Shown here piece after piece: positions 1-5,134 of a stretch of 8,027 nt of DNA (within the stretch, counting starts at the first letter, position 1; every line of letters begins with the position of its first letter). Source of the stretch: Deltaproteobacteria bacterium (GTDB taxonomy: Bacteria > Desulfobacterota > B13-G15). Below the pieces are notes generated by a model, which searched no databases, was not told the DNA's origin, and saw nothing but the letters and a program-made list of their open reading frames with translations. A program made the translations under genes and the position numbers. The stretch covers positions 1-8,027 of the forward strand of contig QMLK01000036.1 in NCBI GenBank assembly GCA_003646705.1, in the 5' to 3' direction.

Positions 1-130
1 CCTTCGCCCTCCGATACAGCTCCTCAAAGCCGTGGGGGCCGCAGCAGACCTCCCTTCCCGCCTCGAGGCCCAACTCGCCGAGGTCTTCGACCTCGTAGAA
101 GAGGTCGAGGTTGAGGGCCCCTACCCCCAC
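1..130 (-). CDS. PfkB-family sugar kinase, N-terminal part only
   Basis: The minus strand from about 130 encodes the beginning of a protein (MGVGALNLDLFYEVEDL, then a short charged stretch through EVCCGPHGFEELY) that leaves the window after some 43 residues. The opening beta-strand followed by G-A-L-N-x-D is what PfkB/ribokinase-family carbohydrate kinases show at the N-terminus, where the Asn and Asp contact the sugar; the ATP site and catalytic Asp would lie outside the window. I chose the second of two consecutive GTG codons (128-130) because the GGGGGAG stretch (135-141 on the minus strand) lies 5 nt before it; the GTG at 131-133 would leave only 2 nt. The family call rests on the first 20 residues, so the substrate is unknown and another Rossmann-like family is possible. 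It lies beyond the rhodanese terminator and is probably a separate transcription unit. Confidence 0.55.
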   Translation of the reverse strand, partial: MGVGALNLDLFYEVEDLGELGLEAGREVCCGPHGFEELYRRAK

Positions 131-163
131 CACATCTCCCCCGGATGATCGATTCACGGCCTA

Positions 164-192
164 AGATTAGGGTAAATCGGGGAAAAAGACAA
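164..192 (-). promoter_or_regulatory. Weak candidate promoter for the PfkB-like gene
   Basis: On the minus strand TTGTCT (187-192) and TAATCT (164-169) are separated by 17 nt and lie just after the rhodanese terminator and before the PfkB-like start. They match the sigma-70 boxes at only 4/6 and 3/6 positions. Position and spacing fit; the sequence match alone would not be convincing. Confidence 0.25.
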
Positions 193-202
193 TCTTTTGG
201 AC

Positions 203-231
203 AAAAAAAGAGGGTACCTTTACGTACCCTC
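203..231 (-). terminator. Rho-independent terminator of the cytochrome-rhodanese unit
   Basis: Read on the minus strand, GAGGGTAC (224-231) pairs perfectly with GTACCCTC (210-217) across a six-base GTAAAG loop, and is followed at once by seven T (203-209). It begins 27 bases after the rhodanese stop codon. This is a textbook intrinsic terminator and separates the rhodanese from the PfkB-like gene. Confidence 0.9.
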
Positions 232-257
232 CCTTAACAGCCTCCTCGTAAAAGTTC

Positions 258-707
258 CTACTCCACCGGGTAACCGGCCTTCACCCAAGCCTTCCACCCG
301 CCAGCCATGCTGACGGCGTTCTTGTAACCCATCCGCTTGAGGGTCAAGGTGGCCAAGGCAGAACGCCCTCCCGACTTGCAGTAGACGATCACATAGGCGT
401 TCTTATCGGGAATCACCTTAGTGACCTTGAACTCCAGCAACCCCCTCGGCAGGTTCACGGCCTTGGGGAGGTGTCCCCTCTTGTACTCTTTTGGCTCCCT
501 CACGTCCAGGACCACTACCGGCTGACCGGACTCGATCTTCGCCTTGGCCTCCGCGACCGTGATCTCGGTGATGTGCTTCTTGGCCTGGTTGACGAAATCG
601 GTAGCGGTCATGGGTTTGGTGGGCTGGATGGCAGCACAAGCCACCAAACCGAAGGCCAAAACCGCAACCAAGAGCCACAACGCCTTCAACCCATGGAATC
701 GCTTCAT
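258..707 (-). CDS. Rhodanese-domain lipoprotein
   Basis: This 149-residue protein has a type II signal peptide: a basic start, a hydrophobic core at residues 9-23, and lipobox LVAC with acylated Cys24. Ala follows the Cys, so there is no inner-membrane retention Asp and an outer-membrane destination is plausible. A single rhodanese domain covers about residues 45-147: LDVREPKEYKRGHL at 67-80, then the active-site loop CKSGGRS at 110-116 with catalytic Cys110, and the usual GG-W ending. Rhodaneses carry sulfur (or selenium) as a Cys persulfide; the acceptor here is unknown. The ATG has an AAGGAGGG site 7 nt upstream. The gene lies 49 nt after the undeca-heme cytochrome and shares its terminator, so the two are probably one operon. 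From memory, Geobacter ext gene clusters also pair a rhodanese lipoprotein with exported cytochromes, which suggests envelope electron transfer or S/Se oxyanion handling, but this is analogy only. Confidence 0.93.
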   Translation of the reverse strand: MKRFHGLKALWLLVAVLAFGLVACAAIQPTKPMTATDFVNQAKKHITEITVAEAKAKIESGQPVVVLDVREPKEYKRGHLPKAVNLPRGLLEFKVTKVIPDKNAYVIVYCKSGGRSALATLTLKRMGYKNAVSMAGGWKAWVKAGYPVE

Positions 708-756
708 CCTGCATCCCTCCTTTCAGTATATATCTATGGGCCTCCTTTGCTGCTCG

Positions 757-2076
757 TCATCTCTTGGCCTTTGGCAGGCAATCCTCGGGGACTATGACCG
801 CCTTGTTGGCCGCCCGCTCCTCAGGGGGGACATCACCCTCGGTGAGGAACAGCTCCTTTCGGCCATGGCAAGCGCTGCACTTCTTGTTCTGGGGGGTGAT
901 GCGCTGGATGTTATGGGGCGTGGCCAACTTCCAGGTCGGCAGTCTATCGAAGTTCCCGAAGGCGTCCTTCGCATAGAAGTCGAAGAGCTTCCTGTTCACG
1001 GGAATGTGGCGCAGGGTCACGAACCTGTAAGGCCTCCGTTCACTCCTCAAGGGGTTGAAGCCTATCTTGAAGCCCAATTCGCTCTTCTCGGTCTTGAAGT
1101 AGGGCAAGCCCTTGGCGTCCTTGCCCACATGGCAGTTGAAGCAGTTCTTGTAGGCCACCGAGTGGCATACGTGGCAGCTCACCTTCTTCCTGTGGATCCT
1201 GTGGGCCTTGCCCTTCTTCAGAGCCTCCTCGTGACAGCCCTCACAGCGGGGCAGGGCCTCCACCTCATAGCGGTAGTTGTAGACCTTCCCCGCGCCGTGC
1301 ATCTCGGTGCCCTTGTGACAGGCCACGCACTTCATCCCCCTCTTCACGTAATGGACGTCCCCCGGAAGCCCCTTGTTCTTTCCGAGGTACTCCCTCTCGA
1401 CCCTGCTGCCGTGACAGGACGTGCAGTTGGTGGCCATGGGCGGCGTCTTCTGGAAGAGGTGCCCCTCCACGAATCCCCCCTCCACCGCCTCGGGACGGGA
1501 GACGTGGCACTGGCCGCAACTACTGTGACAACTGTAGCAGTGGTTCTGCATGGCCTCGCCGAGGATCTTCTCCCTCAAGGCGGGCTCATCCCCCAACCTC
1601 AAGCCGATGATGTGTTTGAAGGAGGAAAGGGTGAAGTGAAGGCTCCCCTTGCTGGTCTCGGCCACCTCCCCGTGACACTCGCCACAGACCTTGCCGGGAT
1701 CTGGCCAAGAGGGGTCCTTGACCACCCCTTTATGGGCCTCTTCGTAGGTGGAGGCCTCCGGGTTCCCTCCATGACAGTCCACACAGGCCATCTCACCATG
1801 GGGGTCCTCGTCGAGGAACTCCTCGTCCACCAGGACCTTCTCGTAAGGCTCCAACGGAGCCACTTCACCCCCTCACCCCTCCCCTGCCGTCTCCGTCGAC
1901 TTCTGAGGGGGCCTTTTGGCCGCCAGTGCTCGGGTGAGTTCGATGAGCTTCTTAGTGGAAGTATGACATTTAATACACGAACTCTCTTGACTGTGAGCCG
2001 TCACAGCCAACGACAAAACTAACAAAAAGGCAGCAAAGAAACTCGCAATGTACTCTAATTTTCTTCTCACTTCCAT
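757..2076 (-). CDS. Exported undeca-heme cytochrome c with an in-frame TGA (possible selenoprotein)
   Basis: One continuous frame of 439 codons starts at the ATG at 2074-2076 (AGGGGGA ribosome site 4 nt upstream) and is broken only by TGA at codon 68. Residues 4-29 are a Sec signal peptide (RRK, hydrophobic core, AHS/Q). Eleven CxxCH heme sites follow, with first Cys at residues 34, then (after the TGA) 98, 131, 180, 187, 218, 250, 278, 301, 312 and 400; hemes 4 and 5 are only two residues apart (CYSCHSSCGQCH). Extra His residues could be axial ligands. No other membrane segment is seen, so it is a periplasmic or exported electron carrier. The portion after the TGA has no export signal although its ten hemes need periplasmic maturation, so readthrough into one chain is favoured. 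The choices are selenocysteine (see the hairpin at 1847-1861), a nonsense mutation or base error, or a restart at the GTG at 1861-1863. TGA is an ordinary stop in neighbouring genes, so a changed genetic code is unlikely. Confidence 0.85.
1847..1875 (-). promoter_or_regulatory. In-frame TGA with SECIS-like stem-loop (candidate recoding site)
   Basis: On the minus strand TGA (1873-1875) is followed by exactly 11 nt (1862-1872) and then GGCTCC-GTT-GGAGCC (1847-1861), a perfect 6-bp stem with a three-base loop that begins with G. Bacterial SECIS elements sit inside the reading frame just after the UGA, and the E. coli fdhF minimal hairpin also starts 11 nt after it with G/U in the apical loop. 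The bulged U of the E. coli element is absent. The peptide context would be GEG-Sec-GGEV, without a nearby Cys for a CxxU motif. The hairpin is seen directly; its function is inference, and chance pairing in GC-rich DNA is possible. The same bases also contain a GGGGGT-GAA-GTG arrangement that could serve as a restart site. Confidence 0.5.
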
Positions 2077-2134
2077 CTCTTCCCCCTAAAATTGTTGCAC
2101 TCTTTGCCCTCCATAACTGAAGGGTTCTTTCCGT

Positions 2135-2144
2135 TTATCGATAA
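2135..2144. repeat. TTATCGATAA palindrome
   Basis: A perfect 10-bp palindrome inside the AT-rich divergent intergenic region. Flanking bases extend it as CGTTTATCGATAACG with one unpaired T. Its half-site (TTATC/GATAA) recurs at 2203-2219, so both may be sites for one DNA-binding protein. Confidence 0.4.
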
Positions 2145-2146
2145 CG

Positions 2147-2171
2147 AATTTTTATAAGTCTTATAAAAATT
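2147..2171. promoter_or_regulatory. Perfect 12+1+12 palindrome, candidate operator
   Basis: AATTTTTATAAG (2147-2158), one T, then CTTATAAAAATT (2160-2171) form a perfect inverted repeat in the gap between the divergently read cytochrome and archaemetzincin genes. It lies downstream of the proposed minus-strand promoter, within the cytochrome leader and about 70 bp before its ATG. That position suits a repressor operator. With a one-base centre it is unlikely to act as an RNA hairpin at full length, and it lacks the GC-rich stem of a terminator. The symmetry is certain; the protein that binds it, if any, is unknown. Confidence 0.5.
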
Positions 2172-2200
2172 ATCTCGACTAAACCTCGTCTCTCTTCGTT

Positions 2201-2229
2201 GCTTTATCAGAGCGATAAATTTTTGTCAA
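2201..2229 (-). promoter_or_regulatory. Candidate promoter of the cytochrome-rhodanese unit
   Basis: Read on the minus strand, a consensus TTGACA (2224-2229) is followed after 17 nt by TAAAGC (2201-2206), only 3/6 for a -10 box; GATAAA one base earlier is an alternative. The start of transcription would be near 2195, giving a leader of about 120 nt. An inverted pair TTTATC-AGAGC-GATAAA (2203-2219) overlaps the -10 region and could be an operator. Confidence 0.35.
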
Positions 2230-2251
2230 GCTGCCCGTGGTCCCCTTTCCG

Positions 2252-2280
2252 TTGACAAGAACAGAAAAAATTTTCAGAAT
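2252..2280 (+). promoter_or_regulatory. Candidate sigma-70 promoter of the archaemetzincin gene
   Basis: TTGACA (2252-2257, 6/6) and CAGAAT (2275-2280, 4/6 to TATAAT) are 17 bp apart. Transcription would start around 2286-2288, only a few bases before the ATG at 2290. The mRNA would be leaderless or nearly so, which agrees with the absence of a clear ribosome binding site there. Confidence 0.45.
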
Positions 2281-2289
2281 GTCGAACAA

Positions 2290-2841
2290 ATGGTCGAGGC
2301 GGGGGGTTACCTTTACTTCATGTCCTTCGAGGGTGTTGAGGGGCTGGTGGACATGGCGACCCTGAAGGGACAGGTGGAGGAGGAGTTCTCCTTACCGACC
2401 AAGGTGGTGGAGGCCGAGATCGACCCCAAGCCCTTCTTCGACCGGGGCCGCAAACAGTACCACTCGACGATGATATTGAAGGAGATGCTGTCGAGGCTCC
2501 CCCCCGATGCCGTAAGGGCTGTGGGTCTTGTGACCTTCGACCTCTTCATCCCCATCTTGACCTTCGTCTTCGGAGAGGCCCAACTCGGGGGAAAGGTCGC
2601 CATCGTATCCTTGGCCCGGCTGCGACAGGAATTTTACGGCCTCCCCCCCAATCCGACCCTCCTTCAGCGGAGGTTGATAAAGGAGGTCAAACACGAGTTG
2701 GGCCATACCTTCGGCTTGGTCCACTGCTCCCTGAGGGAGTGCGTGATGTCGGTAGCCAACAACGTGGCGGCTGTGGACGCCAAGGGGATGAGCTTCTGCC
2801 AGAGTTGCAGGGAGCTGCTGCAGCAGAACCTTCGGCGTTGA
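2290..2841 (+). CDS. amzA: Archaemetzincin-type zinc metalloprotease
   Basis: This 183-residue protein carries the archaemetzincin signature near its C-terminus: HELGHTFGLVHC with catalytic Glu and three zinc-binding His, then four residues, CVM, and a closing CQSC after 16 residues. The extra four Cys hold a second zinc in this family. The N-terminal strand (YLYFMSFEG), a mixed alpha/beta middle and overall length also match archaemetzincins, which are cytosolic peptidases with no established physiological substrate. There is no signal peptide or membrane segment. The ATG at 2290 keeps the expected first strand but has no ribosome site; an ATG at 2320 would cut into that strand. The gene stands alone on the plus strand, divergent from the cytochrome unit and 214 bp before the NrfD-type operon, so a shared function is not implied. 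The family call is firm because of the Cys/His pattern. Confidence 0.93.
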   Translation: MVEAGGYLYFMSFEGVEGLVDMATLKGQVEEEFSLPTKVVEAEIDPKPFFDRGRKQYHSTMILKEMLSRLPPDAVRAVGLVTFDLFIPILTFVFGEAQLGGKVAIVSLARLRQEFYGLPPNPTLLQRRLIKEVKHELGHTFGLVHCSLRECVMSVANNVAAVDAKGMSFCQSCRELLQQNLRR

Positions 2842-2872
2842 GAAAAATCACATTGTGTTGTTTTCTTCAACG
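2836..2872 (+). terminator. Hairpin over the archaemetzincin stop codon, possible terminator
   Basis: CGTTGAGAAAA (2836-2846) pairs with TTTTCTTCAACG (2861-2872) with one bulged T, enclosing a 14-nt loop. The left arm contains the stop codon TGA (2839-2841). The 3' side is not followed by a T run and the stem is AT-rich, so it is a poor match to a classical terminator. It may stabilise the transcript end or do nothing. Confidence 0.3.
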
Positions 2873-2899
2873 CTCCTTCGTCTCCTTTAAAGACAGGGA

Positions 2900-2978
2900 T
2901 TTTCCAGCGTAGAGGTCGGCCTTTCGTTGAAATCTTCAGCAATAAAGATCTTCCCCTCGGGCCGACCCCCCTGGAAAA
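2900..2978. promoter_or_regulatory. Two-part dyad upstream of the -24/-12 promoter, candidate activator site
   Basis: TTTTCCAG (2900-2907) is mirrored by CTGGAAAA (2971-2978), and inside these GGTCGGCC (2914-2921) is mirrored by GGCCGACC (2960-2967). A degenerate extra copy, GGCTGACC, is at 2989-2996. The two half-blocks lie about 120-141 and 63-81 bp upstream of the predicted start near 3041, where sigma-54 enhancer-binding proteins usually bind. The repeats are certain and the activator role is inferred. Read as RNA it would be a long hairpin, but it would be transcribed only from a promoter further upstream. Confidence 0.4.
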
Positions 2979-3014
2979 GTCGCGAAAAGGCTGACCTTTT
3001 GCCCCCCTCCCCTC

Positions 3015-3030
3015 TGGCATATGGGTTGCT
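3015..3030 (+). promoter_or_regulatory. Sigma-54 (-24/-12) promoter of the NrfD-type operon
   Basis: TGGCATATGGGTTGCT matches the RpoN consensus TGGCACG-N4-TTGCW at 10 of 12 fixed positions, with invariant GG (3016-3017) and GC (3028-3029) exactly 12 bp apart. The predicted start, near 3041, leaves a 15-nt leader holding the GGAGGG ribosome site (3044-3049) and the ATG at 3056. Such promoters need an ATP-dependent activator, so the operon is probably switched on by a signal. Confidence 0.65.
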
Positions 3031-3043
3031 CCCATAGGGGAGC

Positions 3044-3049
3044 GGAGGG
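3044..3049 (+). promoter_or_regulatory. Ribosome binding site that sets the start at 3056
   Basis: GGAGGG lies 6 nt before the ATG at 3056 and so favours it over an in-frame TTG at 3050. Confidence 0.7.
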
Positions 3050-3055
3050 TTGGAG

Positions 3056-3982
3056 ATGGCCGAAAACAAGGATAGATGCCCATTTTTGAGGGAAGACAAG
3101 GTGGCCTTCTGCAGGGCCTTTCCCCTGAGGAAGCCCCTCCCCTTTGACAAGATATACGCTCGGGAGAACCTCTGCCTGAAGGGAGAGTACCTCCGCTGTC
3201 CCATCTACCGTGAGAAGGAGGGGGGGAAGGAGAGGACCCCCAAGAGGATCTGCCCCTTCCTCGAGATAGAGACCGTGATGTACTGCGATCTCTTCCCCAT
3301 CAAGAAGATGATCCCCTCGAGCTGCTACAAGCTCGAATGCCCCTGCACCACGGAGAGGTATACGGAATGCCCCCTCTTCCTGGGGATGGCCAAGGGCGAC
3401 CTCTCCACCCCCTCGGGGATGGAGGAGGTCGGGGGATTCTCCCTGGGCCCCTACATCTACTGCGAGGGCCACTTCTGGCTCCAGGAGGAAGGGGGGGAGA
3501 GGGTCAAGATGGGCCTTGACGACTTCGGGCAGTTCCTCATCGGGCCCATCAAGGGGATCTCCCTGCCCGGTCGCGGCCAGAGGCTGACGAAGGGCCACCC
3601 CTTCATCACGCTGATCTCCCGCAGCGGAGAGGCCCAGCTCCCTGCCCCCCTGTCGGGGGACGTCGTGGAGGTCAACGAGGAGGTGGAGCGGGACCCCTCC
3701 CTCGTCAACTTCGACCCCTATGGCAGGGGATGGCTGCTGCAGGTCCAGCCCGAGGGATGGTCCCGGCAGAGGGGGCTCCTCTCTGGGGAGGAGGCCAAGA
3801 GGTGGTTGGCTGAAGAGGTCGAGAGGCTCCGCTACCTCCTGCAGAGCGAGATCGGGGTCACGATGGCCGATGGAGGAGAACTCCTCCGGGATCGGCTCCA
3901 GGAGGTCGGCAGGGAGCGGTGGGACCTCTTGGTGGAGACCTTTTTAAAGAAAGGAGGGATGAAAAATGTTGGAAGTCCTTAA
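3056..3982 (+). CDS. Tandem 4-Cys module protein with a GcvH-like domain
   Basis: The 308-residue product has two copies of one cysteine module: C8, C19, C40, C48 and C66, C77, C97, C105, with spacings 10/20/7 and 10/19/7. Both open with CPFL and close with CP-hydrophobic-aromatic; the second copy adds C90 and C95. They could bind zinc or an iron-sulfur cluster. Residues 135-233 match the glycine cleavage H-protein fold (GHFWL, GLDDFGQ, APLSGDVVEVN, DPYGRGWL). The lipoyl lysine position is Ser190, so the usual swinging-arm role is not expected. A charged C-terminal helix region (about 240-300) resembles that of the second GcvH-like protein at 6394-7101. No signal peptide or membrane segment is seen, so it is probably cytoplasmic. 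It is the first gene of the operon and overlaps the next by 17 nt. I do not know a named function; it may assemble or regulate the membrane complex. Confidence 0.85.
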   Translation: MAENKDRCPFLREDKVAFCRAFPLRKPLPFDKIYARENLCLKGEYLRCPIYREKEGGKERTPKRICPFLEIETVMYCDLFPIKKMIPSSCYKLECPCTTERYTECPLFLGMAKGDLSTPSGMEEVGGFSLGPYIYCEGHFWLQEEGGERVKMGLDDFGQFLIGPIKGISLPGRGQRLTKGHPFITLISRSGEAQLPAPLSGDVVEVNEEVERDPSLVNFDPYGRGWLLQVQPEGWSRQRGLLSGEEAKRWLAEEVERLRYLLQSEIGVTMADGGELLRDRLQEVGRERWDLLVETFLKKGGMKNVGSP

Positions 3983-4226
3983 GACGACGGCCTTTGTCAC
4001 CATCGGGGTGACCTTGGGACTGGTCATCCTGGCCTATGTGCTCTACATCGTCTTCTACCCCTTGCTGAAGACGGTGGAGGGAGGACTGCAGCTGCTCGGG
4101 GTTTACTCCAAGAGGGAAGCAGCTGTGGAGGAGACGGGCTTGGTGCCCCAGTTCGAGCTCGGGCTGACCCTGGCCGACGGGGGCGAGAAGGTACAGGACG
4201 AGGAGCCCGAGGAGAAGAAGGCTTAG
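3966..4226 (+). CDS. Small single-TM protein of the NrfD-type operon
   Basis: This 86-residue protein has one strong membrane helix at about residues 9-34 and an approximately 50-residue soluble tail ending in EDEPEEKK-like acidic/basic residues. The tail includes ELGLTLADGG, a motif echoed near the C-terminus of both GcvH-like proteins of the operon. AGGAGGG lies 7 nt before the ATG, inside the end of the preceding gene, so the two are translated together. I do not recognise the family. Its size and position suggest a small structural or assembly subunit of the NrfD/HybB complex. The TAG stop is followed by a 47-nt gap, the largest within the operon. Confidence 0.8.
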   Translation: MLEVLKTTAFVTIGVTLGLVILAYVLYIVFYPLLKTVEGGLQLLGVYSKREAAVEETGLVPQFELGLTLADGGEKVQDEEPEEKKA

Positions 4227-4273
4227 GCCAACCCTTGTGGAGCAAATAAATCAGGAGAACAGGGAGCGGAGAG

Positions 4274-5116
4274 ATGGATAGGCGAACCTTCCTGAAGACC
4301 TTGGGAGCAGGGATCGTTGGACTGAGCCTCACCCCCTCTGGGGTCATGGCGAAGATGGCCGATGGCAGGGTGGAGTTCATGGGCGTGCTGGTGGACACCA
4401 CCCGCTGCATAGGCTGCAGGAGCTGTGAATTGGCCTGTGCCGAGGCAAACGGACTCCCCCTGCCCGATATAGAGGACGACTCCGTCTTCGAACACGAGCG
4501 GAGGACCACCGTAACCCAGTGGACGGTGGTGAACCGCTACGAGACCGAAAAGGGTGAGGTCTTCGTCAAGAAGCAGTGCATGCATTGTTGCCAGCCGGCC
4601 TGCGTCGCTGCATGCCCCGTCAAGGCGATGCAGAAGAGGCCCTATGGTCCGGTCACCTGGGACCTCAACTGCATAGGCTGCAAGACCTGCATCTTCTCCT
4701 GTGTGTACGACATCCCCCACCTCGAGATAGAGAAGCCCGCACCGAAGATTCAGAAATGCATCTTCTGCTGGGAGAGGCTGAAGGAGGGCAAATTGCCAGC
4801 CTGCGTCGAGGCATGCCCCCAGGAGGCCTTGATCTTCGGTACGAGGAGGGAGTTGCTCGAGGAGGCCAGGACCAGGATCTACGAGCACCCCGATCGCTAC
4901 GTGCACCACATCTACGGCGAACGCGAAATCGGTGGCACCTGCTGGCTCTACCTCTCCTCCGTCCCCTTCGACCAGATAGGCTTCCGGACGGACCTCGAGA
5001 GCACCGCCCTGCCAGAGCACACCACGGGGTTCCTCTATGCGGTCCCCTTCATCCTCGTGCTTTGGCCTGCGATCTTGCTCGGGATGTACAACACAACCAA
5101 ACGAGAAGAAGAGTGA
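4274..5116 (+). CDS. HybA/HmcB-like ferredoxin subunit, four [4Fe-4S] sites, Tat-exported and membrane-anchored
   Basis: The 280-residue protein begins with a Tat signal (RRTFLK, residues 3-8, hydrophobic stretch to about 25). Four Cys sets follow: 45/48/51/55, 102/105/110/114, 133/136/139/143 and 162/165/177/181, each expected to hold a [4Fe-4S] cluster in the usual crosswise pairing. Cys106 and Cys223 are extra. Residues 252-272 form a C-terminal membrane anchor, as in HybA and HmcB. The domain therefore lies on the periplasmic side and links the quinone-reactive NrfD subunit to a periplasmic redox partner. An AGGGAG ribosome site lies 7 nt before the ATG. The NrfD-type gene follows 18 nt after the stop. 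No catalytic molybdoenzyme or hydrogenase is encoded next to it, so the partner is more likely the cytochrome at 7098-7469. Confidence 0.93.
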   Translation: MDRRTFLKTLGAGIVGLSLTPSGVMAKMADGRVEFMGVLVDTTRCIGCRSCELACAEANGLPLPDIEDDSVFEHERRTTVTQWTVVNRYETEKGEVFVKKQCMHCCQPACVAACPVKAMQKRPYGPVTWDLNCIGCKTCIFSCVYDIPHLEIEKPAPKIQKCIFCWERLKEGKLPACVEACPQEALIFGTRRELLEEARTRIYEHPDRYVHHIYGEREIGGTCWLYLSSVPFDQIGFRTDLESTALPEHTTGFLYAVPFILVLWPAILLGMYNTTKREEE

Positions 5117-5121
5117 GCGAG

Positions 5122-5127
5122 GGAGGT
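5122..5127 (+). promoter_or_regulatory. Ribosome binding site that sets the start at 5135
   Basis: GGAGGT ends 7 nt before the ATG at 5135. An in-frame GTG at 5126 overlaps this site and so is unlikely to be the start; using the ATG shortens the NrfD-type protein by three residues. Confidence 0.8.
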
Positions 5128-5134
5128 GGCAGAG

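Noticed and set aside
757..1863. Ten-heme cytochrome as a separate gene starting at the GTG at 1861-1863
   Set aside because: It would have no export signal although ten c-type hemes require the periplasm, and it continues in the same frame as the signal-peptide piece. Kept as an alternative only.
1873..1875. Alternative genetic code with TGA as a sense codon
   Set aside because: TGA ends the archaemetzincin, ferredoxin, GcvH-like and cytochrome genes at natural protein ends, so it is a normal stop in this genome.
544..2022. Long open frame on the plus strand (about 492 codons)
   Set aside because: It lies wholly antisense to the rhodanese and cytochrome genes, whose motifs are unmistakable, and its translation has no recognisable domain. 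GC-rich third positions on the coding strand explain it.
3020..3036. Small hairpin TATGGG-TTGCT-CCCATA
   Set aside because: It overlaps the -12 part of the sigma-54 promoter and would not be in that transcript; probably incidental.
2900..3049. Riboswitch or structured leader RNA before the operon
   Set aside because: The stems are real, including a CCCTCC (3005-3010) complementary to the ribosome site, but a near-consensus -24/-12 promoter places the transcript start near 3041, downstream of them. I could not match any riboswitch class.
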